From: Kiritimatiellia bacterium
GTDB lineage: Bacteria > Verrucomicrobiota > Kiritimatiellia > RFP12 > UBA1067
NCBI GenBank assembly: GCA_028686345.1
Contig: JAQUCE010000013.1
Coordinates: 1-64,000, forward strand
Length of the DNA: 64,000 bases
Direction: 5' to 3'
Shown one piece after another: positions 31,897 to 40,209 of the stretch; positions within the stretch are counted from its first letter, which is position 1, and every line of letters begins with the position of its first letter. A program made the translations under genes and the position numbers. The notes under the pieces were generated by a model. That model was not told the DNA's origin. It made no database searches and saw only the letters and a list, made by a program, of their open reading frames with translations.

Positions 31897-32079
31897 ATGC
31901 CAAACCAAAGAGACGTTAATAAAAAACGAATCGCGGTCTGGCTTACTCCAGAACAAAGATCGCTGCTTGATCAGATGATTGCGGATGGATTTGTTCAGGA
32001 TATGTCTGATTTCGTAAAAAAAGCGATTGCTGAGGAAGCGAAACGATTGGGGATAAGCGATGAAAATAGCCGTGACTGA
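31897..32079 (+). CDS. small ribbon-helix-helix-like regulator
   Basis: MPNQRDVNKKRIAVWLTPEQRSLLDQMIADGFVQDMSDFVKKAIAEEAKRLG; good RBS. Confidence 0.6.
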   Translation: MPNQRDVNKKRIAVWLTPEQRSLLDQMIADGFVQDMSDFVKKAIAEEAKRLGISDENSRD

Positions 32080-32230
32080 AAATGTAACGCTGGTTGTTTG
32101 CGAGCTGGATGAAAATGAAAGTGTCCTGCTATCAGAAATAGCGAAACAAAAAGGCGTTGATGTAGAAAAAGCTCTTATGGAAACTTTTTCTATTTTTTTA
32201 AATAGAGGTGTGCAAACACCCAGCAAGTAG
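32060..32230 (+). CDS. small hypothetical protein (56 aa)
   Basis: MKIAVTENVTLVVCELDENESVLLSEIAKQKGVDVEKALMETFSIFLNRGVQTPSK; overlaps the upstream gene. Confidence 0.5.
   Translation: MKIAVTENVTLVVCELDENESVLLSEIAKQKGVDVEKALMETFSIFLNRGVQTPSK
32207..32220. promoter_or_regulatory. operator-like site GGTGTGCAAACACC
   Basis: same half-sites as 31843-31856. Confidence 0.5.
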
Positions 32231-32250
32231 GTGGTTTTATTTTATCCTGA

Positions 32251-32264
32251 GGTGTGCAAACACC
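32251..32264. promoter_or_regulatory. operator-like site GGTGTGCAAACACC
   Basis: identical to 32207-32220, 44 bp downstream. Confidence 0.5.
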
Positions 32265-32285
32265 CACCCGGGAATGGAGGCTTGA

Positions 32286-32444
32286 ATGGATGCGGTTTTA
32301 AGAGAAAATGCGAAGATTGGAGCTAAAGGCGCAATTGAGGCTTTGCGCGTGGCTGGCTATCAAGTGAGCGGGTTGGAGATTGACTTTCTTTTTAGCTATA
32401 TTTTTGATGCGTTGAAACGCGCGGATGATGATCGGGAGGTTTAA
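32286..32444 (+). CDS. small hypothetical protein (52 aa)
   Basis: MDAVLRENAKIGAKGAIEALRVAGYQVSGLEIDFLFSYIFDALKRADDDREV; abuts next gene. Confidence 0.45.
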   Translation: MDAVLRENAKIGAKGAIEALRVAGYQVSGLEIDFLFSYIFDALKRADDDREV

Positions 32445-32699
32445 ATGAAATACAGAATGGGCAGTTTGACGCTGGAGGCAATCGATGGATATGTGCGCGT
32501 GACCGTGGAGAATTTGGGCGGAATCGACAGTAAGCCGGTTGTGAAGTGCACAAAAAAGGAGCGGCCAACTGCGCGGCAAGTGGCCGAATTGGTGATGGAG
32601 CTGCGCGGCGATTGGCCGGATCGGGCTGTGCTACAGGAGTGCGGCAGGGTTGCGCGTGATGCGCATGATAATTGGGAGTCGCGGCAGCTGGATCTGTAA
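32445..32699 (+). CDS. hypothetical phage protein
   Basis: 84 aa, tightly packed. Confidence 0.5.
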   Translation: MKYRMGSLTLEAIDGYVRVTVENLGGIDSKPVVKCTKKERPTARQVAELVMELRGDWPDRAVLQECGRVARDAHDNWESRQLDL

Positions 32700-32705
32700 T
32701 GCGCG

Positions 32706-32888
32706 TTGGAGATTGAAATGAAAAAGACTAAAAAGGATATTTTGGTGGCGACCACGATACCACGTGCGTACCGTGATGCGCTGCTCGCGATTGCAACAGC
32801 TCATGAGCGCAAGATTGCGGCCGAGCTGCGGCTGATTGTTCGCCGGCACATCGTAGCTAACGGGTATGTGGAGTGCGACAATGACTAA
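32706..32888 (+). CDS. Arc/RHH-like small DNA-binding protein
   Basis: KKDILVATTIPRAYRDALLAIATAHERKIAAELRLIVRRHI. Confidence 0.5.
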   Translation: MEIEMKKTKKDILVATTIPRAYRDALLAIATAHERKIAAELRLIVRRHIVANGYVECDND

Positions 32889-33153
32889 GGCGAATGAGAT
32901 GGCGATACGGGCGTTAATGGCTGCGGATGGTGTGCCGGAGGCTGATATCGAGCTGGCTGTCTCAATCGCCGCGGGGGGGCTGTGGGTCAGCACTCCGCAG
33001 CTGTGCGAAAATTTGAAGGTTAAACGCTGGCTGGTGTGGCGTTTTTGCGATGAACATAAGGTGCCAGTCCGGCGGCGAGCTGGGAGGTGCGGCAATCTGG
33101 TTAAGGCGCGCATTTTTTTTGATGCCTGGGCGCGGGTGTATGGCTTAAAGTAA
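32881..33153 (+). CDS. putative DNA-binding protein
   Basis: GGLWVSTPQLCENLKVKRWLVWRFCDEHKVPVRRRAGRCGNLVKARIF. Confidence 0.5.
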   Translation: MTKANEMAIRALMAADGVPEADIELAVSIAAGGLWVSTPQLCENLKVKRWLVWRFCDEHKVPVRRRAGRCGNLVKARIFFDAWARVYGLK

Positions 33154-33163
33154 GGAGAGAGAT

Positions 33164-33415
33164 ATGGATTTGAATCAAATTAAAGAATCGGTCAGGGTGG
33201 CGGTGATGAGCAATTTGTTATGCTGGAATGAAGAGTGGGACGAAGATAGAAGTTTTGCGAGTTACGGCGCGGATAGCCTGGACCAAGTTGAGATTATGTT
33301 CTGCGTGGAGGAAGAGTTTGAGATTGAGTTTCCAGACGAAGAGTGTGCGCGGATTAAAACCCCGGCGCAATTGGTTGACTACTTGGCGGCGGCGATGGCA
33401 AATCAGGAGGTTTAG
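33164..33415 (+). CDS. acyl-carrier-protein-like protein
   Basis: 83 aa; GADSLDQVEIMFCVEEEFEIEFPDEECARIKTPAQLVDYL, DSL phosphopantetheine motif and ACP layout. Confidence 0.85.
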   Translation: MDLNQIKESVRVAVMSNLLCWNEEWDEDRSFASYGADSLDQVEIMFCVEEEFEIEFPDEECARIKTPAQLVDYLAAAMANQEV

Positions 33416-33437
33416 TTTCCCGGCGGGTTGCCGGGTG

Positions 33438-33500
33438 CCCCGCGCCGGATCGGCGCGCGTGTGCCACGGAAAAAACGTGATGGCGCGGGGTTGTTTTTTT
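33438..33500 (+). terminator. intrinsic terminator-like hairpin downstream of the ACP gene
   Basis: ccccgcgcc ... ggcgcgggg followed by ttgttttttt. Confidence 0.45.
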
Positions 33501-33707
33501 GAAAGATGCGGAGGTGCGGCGTGGTTGATTTTGAAAATTCGCGGATTGTTTTGTTGCGACAAGATGATTGGCACGACATTAAGTGCGTTGTTGGTTCGCT
33601 CATGATTGCCAGTGGCGCGGATGAGCGGGTGCGATGCCAGTGGTACGGGATGGCAGAGCGGGTGGATCTGCGCAATGGGGCGCGGGCAAACGAAAAAGGA
33701 GATTGAC

Positions 33708-34133
33708 ATGAAGGTGATTACGTTATCGAAGCAGTTTCAGAAGGGCCATCCCCGAGCTGGGTCGCCTACTGGGTTTCGGGAAAAGTTTTTGATGGGTGAA
33801 AAGGTGCACACGATCCGCAAAAATGAGAGAGGATATTTTAAGGATGGGGAGGGCCTGAGCGTTCGGGAGTGGTCTGGCGCGGCTTATCGTTCTAAACAGG
33901 TGGAGATTTGCGCGCTTAAAAGTTGCGGGGTGGTGCCGATTCGGCTGTATCGCAGATTTGGGTTGGTTGATATTTTTGATAGCCATCCAGATAGTCCGGT
34001 GGTGGTGCCGATTAATGTGCTGGCTGCTAATGATGGGCTGAGTGTAAGTGATTTTCTAGGTTGGTTTTTCCCGCCAGACGTGGAGGAATTTTTTTACGGA
34101 AGTTTGATTTATCTCACAGATTACAGGTATTGA
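33708..34133 (+). CDS. hypothetical phage protein (ASCH-like?)
   Basis: MKVITLSKQFQKGHPRAGSPTGFREKFLMGEKVHTIRKN...WSGAAYRSKQVEI. Confidence 0.55.
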   Translation: MKVITLSKQFQKGHPRAGSPTGFREKFLMGEKVHTIRKNERGYFKDGEGLSVREWSGAAYRSKQVEICALKSCGVVPIRLYRRFGLVDIFDSHPDSPVVVPINVLAANDGLSVSDFLGWFFPPDVEEFFYGSLIYLTDYRY

Positions 34134-34143
34134 GAGGGTAGCT

Positions 34144-34344
34144 ATGCAGGTTGAGTTAAAAAAAATCATTGAGAAGAGCGGACGCATTTTTGAGGTTGGA
34201 AAATGCGATAGGGGCGGGCGAAAGGTTAGATCCATCTTGCGGGTGGGTAGTTTTATTTCGGTTGTTTTTGTGTCTTCCGGAGTTTTTATTCCCACGCGAC
34301 CGATTGTGCTGCATGTGGATGATTTAAGGGAGGTTTTATCATGA
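34144..34344 (+). CDS. hypothetical phage protein
   Basis: 66-aa ORF in tightly packed cluster. Confidence 0.4.
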   Translation: MQVELKKIIEKSGRIFEVGKCDRGGRKVRSILRVGSFISVVFVSSGVFIPTRPIVLHVDDLREVLS

Positions 34345-34661
34345 TGGAGCGGTTTGGGTATGAGTGGCTCGATGTTGTTTTTGCCTTTTGTGCGTTTTTC
34401 GTGGCGGTTGTTGCGGGCGCGACGCCGGTGTCGGCTTATCTTTGGGTGTCGGGGTTGGATGGCTGCGATTTACAGCTGTCGGCGTGGTTGATTTTGGTTG
34501 GTTTTTTTGCAGCCCTGGGTATTTTCGTCTGCTTGGCCTGGTTTTGGGGTTTGGTTGAGCTTGCGTTTTTACGGGCGGGCGAATATATGCTTAAGCGGTC
34601 TGCGCGCGATGAAAAGCCTTGTGCAAAGACCATGTTAAATGGAAAAGGAAGTGAGAACTAA
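34341..34661 (+). CDS. small membrane protein
   Basis: two hydrophobic segments. Confidence 0.5.
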   Translation: MMERFGYEWLDVVFAFCAFFVAVVAGATPVSAYLWVSGLDGCDLQLSAWLILVGFFAALGIFVCLAWFWGLVELAFLRAGEYMLKRSARDEKPCAKTMLNGKGSEN

Positions 34662-35718
34662 TGTGGCTATACGTGCCAGTCGTGAAGGGTTGCAAGTTGC
34701 CGGATTATGCTCTGGAATCGGAATGCTTGAAACCGCGCTCGAAACAGCCCTCTCGGTGCGCGGAGTGCCGGCACAAAGTTGTTATCACTGTGAGTGGGAA
34801 GCCTGTACGGCGGCCGTATTGCGTCGCTTTATCGTTGCGTCCGGCGGTGAGAGCCTTATCCACGGCAATATGTTCGCCGCAGATTGCTCAGGATTGCGCG
34901 GAAAAGTGGATGCGGTCATTGCAGGACTCCCCTGCCCTGCTTTCTCTGTCGCCGGCAAACAAAAAGGTAACGGAGATTCAAGGGCATGGGGAGAAAATTT
35001 TAACCCTGTTGACGAAAGTACATGGGGCCCTCAACCCCACTTCCTCAGACTGGCAGAACAGATATTGTCCGGCATTGTCATCATTGAAAACGTCCCTCAA
35101 TACCTCTCAGGCGGATATTACGCTCCCGTGGGGGAGATCTTATACAGATTGGGTTACGAGTATCAGGATGCGATCCTTGGCACAGCGGAAAGTGTGGGAG
35201 GAAGCCACAAAAGAGAGCGCTGCTTTATCCTGGCAATCCATCGCGAGTACGATATTTGGGCAAGGCTCAGAGAAATTGGAGTCGAAGAATTGGCCGACAG
35301 CGGCGGCGCGAGATGTGAAGGGCACGAACGGCGAAGCGCACACGGAGAGCCGGGATCGTCCGCATCTGGGCCAACTGCCAAATGCGGTGAAAAACTGGGC
35401 GACAGCAACCGCGAAGCACGGAGGGATGGATCCAGTCGCCGACAGAACAAGACCGGGAGGTGGGGATTCCGATCTACAGAAACAAGCACACCTCTTCCCA
35501 TTCACGCGCCCGGAATCGACAACTTTATGGCTTGGAGTGCTGTTGCAAAACTGGACCCGTCCGGAACGCCCTCGATTGAATCCGGTGTTTCAGTGGTGGC
35601 TACTCGGCCTGCCATCGCCAACACTGATCTGCTCCGAATCGGCGGGAATTGCGTTGATGCGCTGGAAGCGACAGCTTGTATCGGTTGCCTCATTGATCGC
35701 TGGCTTGAAGGTTATTGA
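34639..35718 (+). CDS. DNA (cytosine-5) methyltransferase, phage type
   Basis: motif I GLCSGIGMLETAL, motif IV GLPCPAFSVAGKQ, motif VI IIENVPQ, motif VIII VGGSHKRERCFILA, C-terminal LRIGGNCVDALEA. Confidence 0.9.
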   Translation: MEKEVRTNVAIRASREGLQVAGLCSGIGMLETALETALSVRGVPAQSCYHCEWEACTAAVLRRFIVASGGESLIHGNMFAADCSGLRGKVDAVIAGLPCPAFSVAGKQKGNGDSRAWGENFNPVDESTWGPQPHFLRLAEQILSGIVIIENVPQYLSGGYYAPVGEILYRLGYEYQDAILGTAESVGGSHKRERCFILAIHREYDIWARLREIGVEELADSGGARCEGHERRSAHGEPGSSASGPTAKCGEKLGDSNREARRDGSSRRQNKTGRWGFRSTETSTPLPIHAPGIDNFMAWSAVAKLDPSGTPSIESGVSVVATRPAIANTDLLRIGGNCVDALEATACIGCLIDRWLEGY

Positions 35719-35743
35719 AAACAAAAAAAACAGATGGAGTTAG
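34661..35743 (+). CDS. overlapping ORF in the +1 frame of the methyltransferase (WPTxxARDxKG...LNPxFxxWLxGLP family-like)
   Basis: 360 codons without stop; SD aaggaagtgag before ATG; NWPTAAARDVKGTNGEAH...QLPNAVKNWATATAKHGG...LNPVFQWWLLGLPSPT. Confidence 0.55.
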   Translation: MWLYVPVVKGCKLPDYALESECLKPRSKQPSRCAECRHKVVITVSGKPVRRPYCVALSLRPAVRALSTAICSPQIAQDCAEKWMRSLQDSPALLSLSPANKKVTEIQGHGEKILTLLTKVHGALNPTSSDWQNRYCPALSSLKTSLNTSQADITLPWGRSYTDWVTSIRMRSLAQRKVWEEATKESAALSWQSIASTIFGQGSEKLESKNWPTAAARDVKGTNGEAHTESRDRPHLGQLPNAVKNWATATAKHGGMDPVADRTRPGGGDSDLQKQAHLFPFTRPESTTLWLGVLLQNWTRPERPRLNPVFQWWLLGLPSPTLICSESAGIALMRWKRQLVSVASLIAGLKVIENKKNRWS

Positions 35744-35789
35744 ACTTATGCGACTACCAAGCGGATTGCAAAAAACATCGGGGGCAGGT

Positions 35790-36095
35790 ATGAGTAAGAT
35801 TTATCTTGCAGGACCGATGAGCGGGATAAAGGATAACAACTACCCGGCGTTTTTTGCGGCGGCGGAGCTACTACAAGGCGCAGGCTTTGAGGTGGTTAAT
35901 CCGGCGGCGATTGCACATGATGACCCGGGTGTTTGGGCGGCATGTATGCGCAAAGATATACAGGCTATGTTGTGCTGCCAGACGGTTGTTTTGCTGCCAG
36001 GGTGGCGCAGTTCGCGCGGGGCGACGATTGAGCGCAATCTTGCGCTTGATTTGGATATTCCGGTAATTGATTTGAGTAGGCTTTGTGGTTTGTAG
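35790..36095 (+). CDS. DUF4406-like / nucleoside deoxyribosyltransferase-like protein
   Basis: MSKIYLAGPMSGIKDNNYPAFFAAAELLQGAGFEVVNPA...VVLLPGWRSSRGATIERNLAL. Confidence 0.8.
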   Translation: MSKIYLAGPMSGIKDNNYPAFFAAAELLQGAGFEVVNPAAIAHDDPGVWAACMRKDIQAMLCCQTVVLLPGWRSSRGATIERNLALDLDIPVIDLSRLCGL

Positions 36096-36129
36096 CAAAA
36101 AGCTTATTAAAAAGCAGATTGGAGTCAAG

Positions 36130-36387
36130 ATGTTATATGCTGGCGAAACGAGTACGCATACTAAGCAACGTGGACAAATAAGATGGTGTGCATGGTGTGC
36201 GCAAGCGATAAACATTGGTGAGCAATATGCCAAATGGCTCTGTTTTGATTGCGGCAGCCGGCAAACTGTATACGTGCATAAAGAATGTAATGAGGCGTGG
36301 ATGGAACTTTCTATGGCTGAGGGCGGGATTGTAGAGATTACGAGAGGAAGTCAAGAACGGCCATCAAGGGAGAAAACGAATGTATGA
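36130..36387 (+). CDS. zinc-ribbon-like small protein
   Basis: CAWCAQAINIGEQYAKWLCFDCGSRQTVYVHKEC. Confidence 0.5.
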   Translation: MLYAGETSTHTKQRGQIRWCAWCAQAINIGEQYAKWLCFDCGSRQTVYVHKECNEAWMELSMAEGGIVEITRGSQERPSREKTNV

Positions 36388-36614
36388 GTGATAACCAGTA
36401 TATCAAGTGGGGCAAAAAGTGGGAGGTGCTGCAAAGCAAATGCGGCGCGTGGTACGCTGGCTGCAAACGGACCGGATACTCCACGGCGGTACTGGATAAG
36501 CTTGGTACGGAGCCGACGGCTTATGCGATGCAGGGCAAATTGGATGCGTGGGCTAAGCGCAATGGGGCGCGACTGGTTGGGTATCGTCCCGCTGAGCAAA
36601 TGAGGTTTTTTTGA
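36384..36614 (+). CDS. hypothetical phage protein
   Basis: 76 aa, overlapping start. Confidence 0.45.
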   Translation: MSDNQYIKWGKKWEVLQSKCGAWYAGCKRTGYSTAVLDKLGTEPTAYAMQGKLDAWAKRNGARLVGYRPAEQMRFF

Positions 36615-36623
36615 GGTTTTAAA

Positions 36624-37193
36624 ATGGCTGTTAAGAGATTTTTGGCGGTTATCTGGAACAATAAGTTATATGGCGATGTGCCGTTGCGCGGCTGGCCGAT
36701 TTGCCTGGGGTGGGTGTGTATCGAGGATTTCGAAAATCATATTGAAGCGCAACGGGAGTTGAATCGGTTGGTTGGTGGGCAAATTCCGTATTTTTATAAT
36801 CTTTGTGGAATGTGTTGCGATGAAAACGAGGTCGATCGGTTGCGTAAGCCTGAGAGTGTTTTGAGATCTCGGATTAAGCGTCTTGATAAAAAATGTGATG
36901 ATTTTCCTTTATTTCCTGAATATATCAGGGCGCAGGAGCTGGCGCGAACCCCTGAAAAGTATACGCTGCGCGACTGTGTAGACGGTTTTGAGATGCGGAA
37001 AAAGCTGATTGAGTCGGTGCGCTTGACGGATGAGTATTTTGATGAGCGGATGCAGGGTAGTAGCGAGTGGCGTGATCACGACTGGGCGGGAATTGGGCTG
37101 CGAATGTTTCGGGAGATTGTGCGGTCGGGTGGCCGTGCCGATTGGCGGGAGATGTACGCGGAGCGGGCAAAGGAAGTGCGAGGGGTGGTATGA
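36624..37193 (+). CDS. hypothetical phage protein
   Basis: 189 aa; overlaps next gene start by 4 bp. Confidence 0.5.
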   Translation: MAVKRFLAVIWNNKLYGDVPLRGWPICLGWVCIEDFENHIEAQRELNRLVGGQIPYFYNLCGMCCDENEVDRLRKPESVLRSRIKRLDKKCDDFPLFPEYIRAQELARTPEKYTLRDCVDGFEMRKKLIESVRLTDEYFDERMQGSSEWRDHDWAGIGLRMFREIVRSGGRADWREMYAERAKEVRGVV

Positions 37194-39844
37194 GAATTGA
37201 CGATTTTTTAGGCAAATTGGAAAAAGTAACTGAATCGGGTAAAGGGCGCTGGAAGGCGCGTTGCCCGGCACACGCGGACGACGGCCCTTCGCTGTCGGTG
37301 CTGGAGGGGGCTGACGGCAAAATTGTTTTAAAATGCTTTGCAGGATGTGGGTTTGAGGATATTTTAAGCGCCATGAATCTCGAAGCTAAAGATTTGATGG
37401 GCAACGAAAAGCCGGTGAAGAAAAAGCGCGTTTATCCAAAAATTACCGCGTATTATGATTATACCGATGCAGCCGGGAAGCTGCTCTATCAGGTGGTTCG
37501 TAAGGATGACAAGAGCTTTTCTCAGCGGATATTGAATGATAAGTTTGATGCCGAGCGCAAGGAATCGAAGAGCAATTCAAAATGGCTTTATGGCCGCACG
37601 CGTTTCGGCGTGGGCGCTACGATTTACAGGTTGCCCCGGGTGTTGGCGCAGGCGGCGGCTGGTAAAACGGTCTTTGTCGCTGAGGGCGAAAAGGATGTTG
37701 AAACACTGGAGCGGCTGGGGCTGGTAGCTACCTGCAATAGCGGCGGGGCCGGCAAGTGGCAGGATGATTTTGGCGCGTTTTTTGTGGGATGTAATGCGGT
37801 GGTGATTTTTGCCGATAACGATCCCCGACCCGATGACGTGCCAGAGGGAAAAAAGTACTGGCAGGGCCAGGCTCACGCGCTACAGGTCCAGTCCGCCCTG
37901 ATTGCGGCGGGCGTGGATAAAGTCAAAGCGATGGTTCTGCCGGAAATAGGCGGCAAGGTGGTTAAAGATATCTCTGATTGGGTCGCAGCCGGTGGCGATT
38001 TATCTCAACTTAAGTTGGCAGTTCGCGCCGCCCCCCCTCTCCCCCCAGAAATAGCAAAAAACGAAACTCTTAATCCACCAAAAAATAAAGTTGACGCAGA
38101 CAAAGATGAACCCAAGTATGAGATTAATCCCGACGAATCGCTGGCTGCTCAGATCGGAGCGGAGATTTACGCCGCAATGGCCAGCGACGACGGTGATATG
38201 CGCAAGCTTACCTCTAATGAGATCCGCAAAATCCAAAGTGAGGTAATGTTCGAGTGGCTGCGGTCGCGGGGGAAGTTTTATTTCAATCCCGATCACCTGA
38301 ACTATGATTATAATATGTATTTTGATGCGATTCAAAAAGAACTCCACGTTATCGAGAGTAATTATTTTTCAAGCTGGCTGGCTCAAAATAGCGGCATGAA
38401 CCGAACTGATCGTGGGTTTGCTTTTTGTACATCACATCTGCACGACCAAGCTATGTGTGGCGTGGGCGCATCCGGCGTTGTGCCAAATAAGTTTTTTACA
38501 CGCAAAGGCGATACCGTTTATATTTCCAATGGAGATCGGCATATGGTGCGGGTCCAGGCCGGCGCAGTCGAATTTATTGATAACGGCACAGACGGCGTTG
38601 TTTTCGCGGCTGGCCAAACTCTTCAGGAGTGGCAGCTAGTCGATGAGCAACGTGGAGTCAATCCGTTTGATGCCTGCCAGATTTTTAAAACAATGCCGGT
38701 GACCGATGCCCACGGAAAAATGCTGACCTTGCTGTGGATTCTAGGTGTTCTATACTGCCACGAGAAAAAACCGCCAATTGTGTTTAGCGGTGATATCGGC
38801 AGTGGTAAAACTCGCTTTAGCGTCGCAGTTTTTGAGCTGCTTGGATTAAATGCGCGCGTGAACGCAATTGGCGAAAAGCCTAGCGCGCAGGATGATTTCT
38901 GGGTATCAATTAACTTTCCCGGCTTAATCTGCTGGGATAATGTTGATACTTCAATCCGATGGCTACCCGACGCGCTGGCTTCAGCTGCCACCGATGGCAG
39001 CCGCGAAGTTAGGGAAATGTATTCCAACGCCGGGATCTTCTTCCACCGATCGAATGCCAACATCATAATTACATCGGCCAACGCGCAGTTTGCGGGCGAT
39101 GCAGGCCTAGCCGACCGGCTGATCACTGTACGTCTAAACCGCTTGATTTCCGACACGGAGGACAAACTACTATCTGCGGATGTGCTATACAATCGAGATG
39201 CCTCTCTATCGTGGCTGTGTCGCATCATGGCGCAAGCCCTAGCCGATCGTAAGCCGGTACCCAAGGGGCTCAATCGACGTCATCCTGACTGGGCAGAATT
39301 CGCCGTTAAATGCGGTCGCGCCATGGGCCAAGAGCAACACGTTCTAGCAGCCATTAAATCAGCTGAGGCAGGTAAATCAGTTTTCGCTCTTGAAAACAAC
39401 TGGATTGGAGCAATGCTGACCAGCGTGCTGCGACCAGGCGAGGAGTGGCAAGGCACATCCACCGACCTTTGCGAGATGATCTCCGAACGCGGAGAACTGA
39501 ACGAAAAGCAAAAAAAAGACCTATCGCCGCATCGTATTGGGCGGCAACTAGGCTTAATTTGGCCGCACCTTGAAAAGGTTTTAAGCGCTAATAAACGTTC
39601 TTGTTATGGTAAAGCTTTGTATATCTTCGAGAAAATGAAGGATGTGAAGGATGTTGAGGGGGTGTTTCAACCTTCTAGTGGGGAAACTTTATACACGGAC
39701 TCTATGAAAACACCCCCTCAACATCCTTCACATCCTTCAAATACTTCACTACCACCACTAAGCAATGAGATATTAAATAAGAAAGACAGAGAAGAGGAAG
39801 GGGAGGTAGAGTGTTTGGATTTGGATTGGTTAGATGATGAGTGA
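37190..39844 (+). CDS. DNA primase-helicase (zinc finger, TOPRIM, P-loop ATPase)
   Basis: CPAHADDGPSLSVLEGADGKIVLKCFAGC zinc finger; VAEGEKDVETLERLG TOPRIM; FSGDIGSGKTRFSV Walker A. Confidence 0.85.
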   Translation: MRIDDFLGKLEKVTESGKGRWKARCPAHADDGPSLSVLEGADGKIVLKCFAGCGFEDILSAMNLEAKDLMGNEKPVKKKRVYPKITAYYDYTDAAGKLLYQVVRKDDKSFSQRILNDKFDAERKESKSNSKWLYGRTRFGVGATIYRLPRVLAQAAAGKTVFVAEGEKDVETLERLGLVATCNSGGAGKWQDDFGAFFVGCNAVVIFADNDPRPDDVPEGKKYWQGQAHALQVQSALIAAGVDKVKAMVLPEIGGKVVKDISDWVAAGGDLSQLKLAVRAAPPLPPEIAKNETLNPPKNKVDADKDEPKYEINPDESLAAQIGAEIYAAMASDDGDMRKLTSNEIRKIQSEVMFEWLRSRGKFYFNPDHLNYDYNMYFDAIQKELHVIESNYFSSWLAQNSGMNRTDRGFAFCTSHLHDQAMCGVGASGVVPNKFFTRKGDTVYISNGDRHMVRVQAGAVEFIDNGTDGVVFAAGQTLQEWQLVDEQRGVNPFDACQIFKTMPVTDAHGKMLTLLWILGVLYCHEKKPPIVFSGDIGSGKTRFSVAVFELLGLNARVNAIGEKPSAQDDFWVSINFPGLICWDNVDTSIRWLPDALASAATDGSREVREMYSNAGIFFHRSNANIIITSANAQFAGDAGLADRLITVRLNRLISDTEDKLLSADVLYNRDASLSWLCRIMAQALADRKPVPKGLNRRHPDWAEFAVKCGRAMGQEQHVLAAIKSAEAGKSVFALENNWIGAMLTSVLRPGEEWQGTSTDLCEMISERGELNEKQKKDLSPHRIGRQLGLIWPHLEKVLSANKRSCYGKALYIFEKMKDVKDVEGVFQPSSGETLYTDSMKTPPQHPSHPSNTSLPPLSNEILNKKDREEEGEVECLDLDWLDDE
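39636..39739. repeat. perfect 32-bp inverted repeat (40-nt loop) at the 3' end of the primase gene, arms with 9-bp tandem repeats
   Basis: 39636-39667 tgaaggatgtgaaggatgttgagggggtgttt vs 39708-39739 aaacaccccctcaacatccttcacatccttca. Confidence 0.95.
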
Positions 39845-39852
39845 GGTTTGCA

Positions 39853-40089
39853 ATGAGTTATCAAATGGAAAGAGCTTGGCTTGATATGGGATGTGGCGGT
39901 GCTGTGTTTTACGGTGTCAAGTATCGCGCAAGCAAACCAATTGATCCGCGTGTTTTATCTGCGTTCAAGTTAATTGAGCCCGAGTTCATTCGCTGGGTGT
40001 CTGCCGGTAGTCCAGGCTTAGCCCGTTGTTTTGAGTGTCCATGTTCAAGCCAATGCAATGGAGGTGAATTTTGTTGTTTCCCTTTTTAA
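39853..40089 (+). CDS. small cysteine-rich protein
   Basis: ...CFECPCSSQCNGGEFCCFPF. Confidence 0.45.
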   Translation: MSYQMERAWLDMGCGGAVFYGVKYRASKPIDPRVLSAFKLIEPEFIRWVSAGSPGLARCFECPCSSQCNGGEFCCFPF

Positions 40090-40209
40090 CAGCTTCCGTT
40101 TGGCGTCTCGAAGGCCTCCCCCCTAGTAGGTTCTTTCCCCTCTTTTCTTTTTTCCCGGGGTGCAAACGGCGAAGCCAGGGGCAAAAAGTGACTAACGTTC
40201 TGGAGTACA

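Noticed and set aside
35140-35505. 121-aa and 112-aa minus-strand ORFs inside the methyltransferase gene
   Set aside because: Antisense shadows with no motifs or RBS; unlike the +1 frame they carry no family-like pattern.
36184-36206. ggtgtgcatggtgtgcgcaag, similar to the phage operator
   Set aside because: Inside a coding sequence (CAWCAQ of a zinc-ribbon protein) and lacks the inverted half-site.
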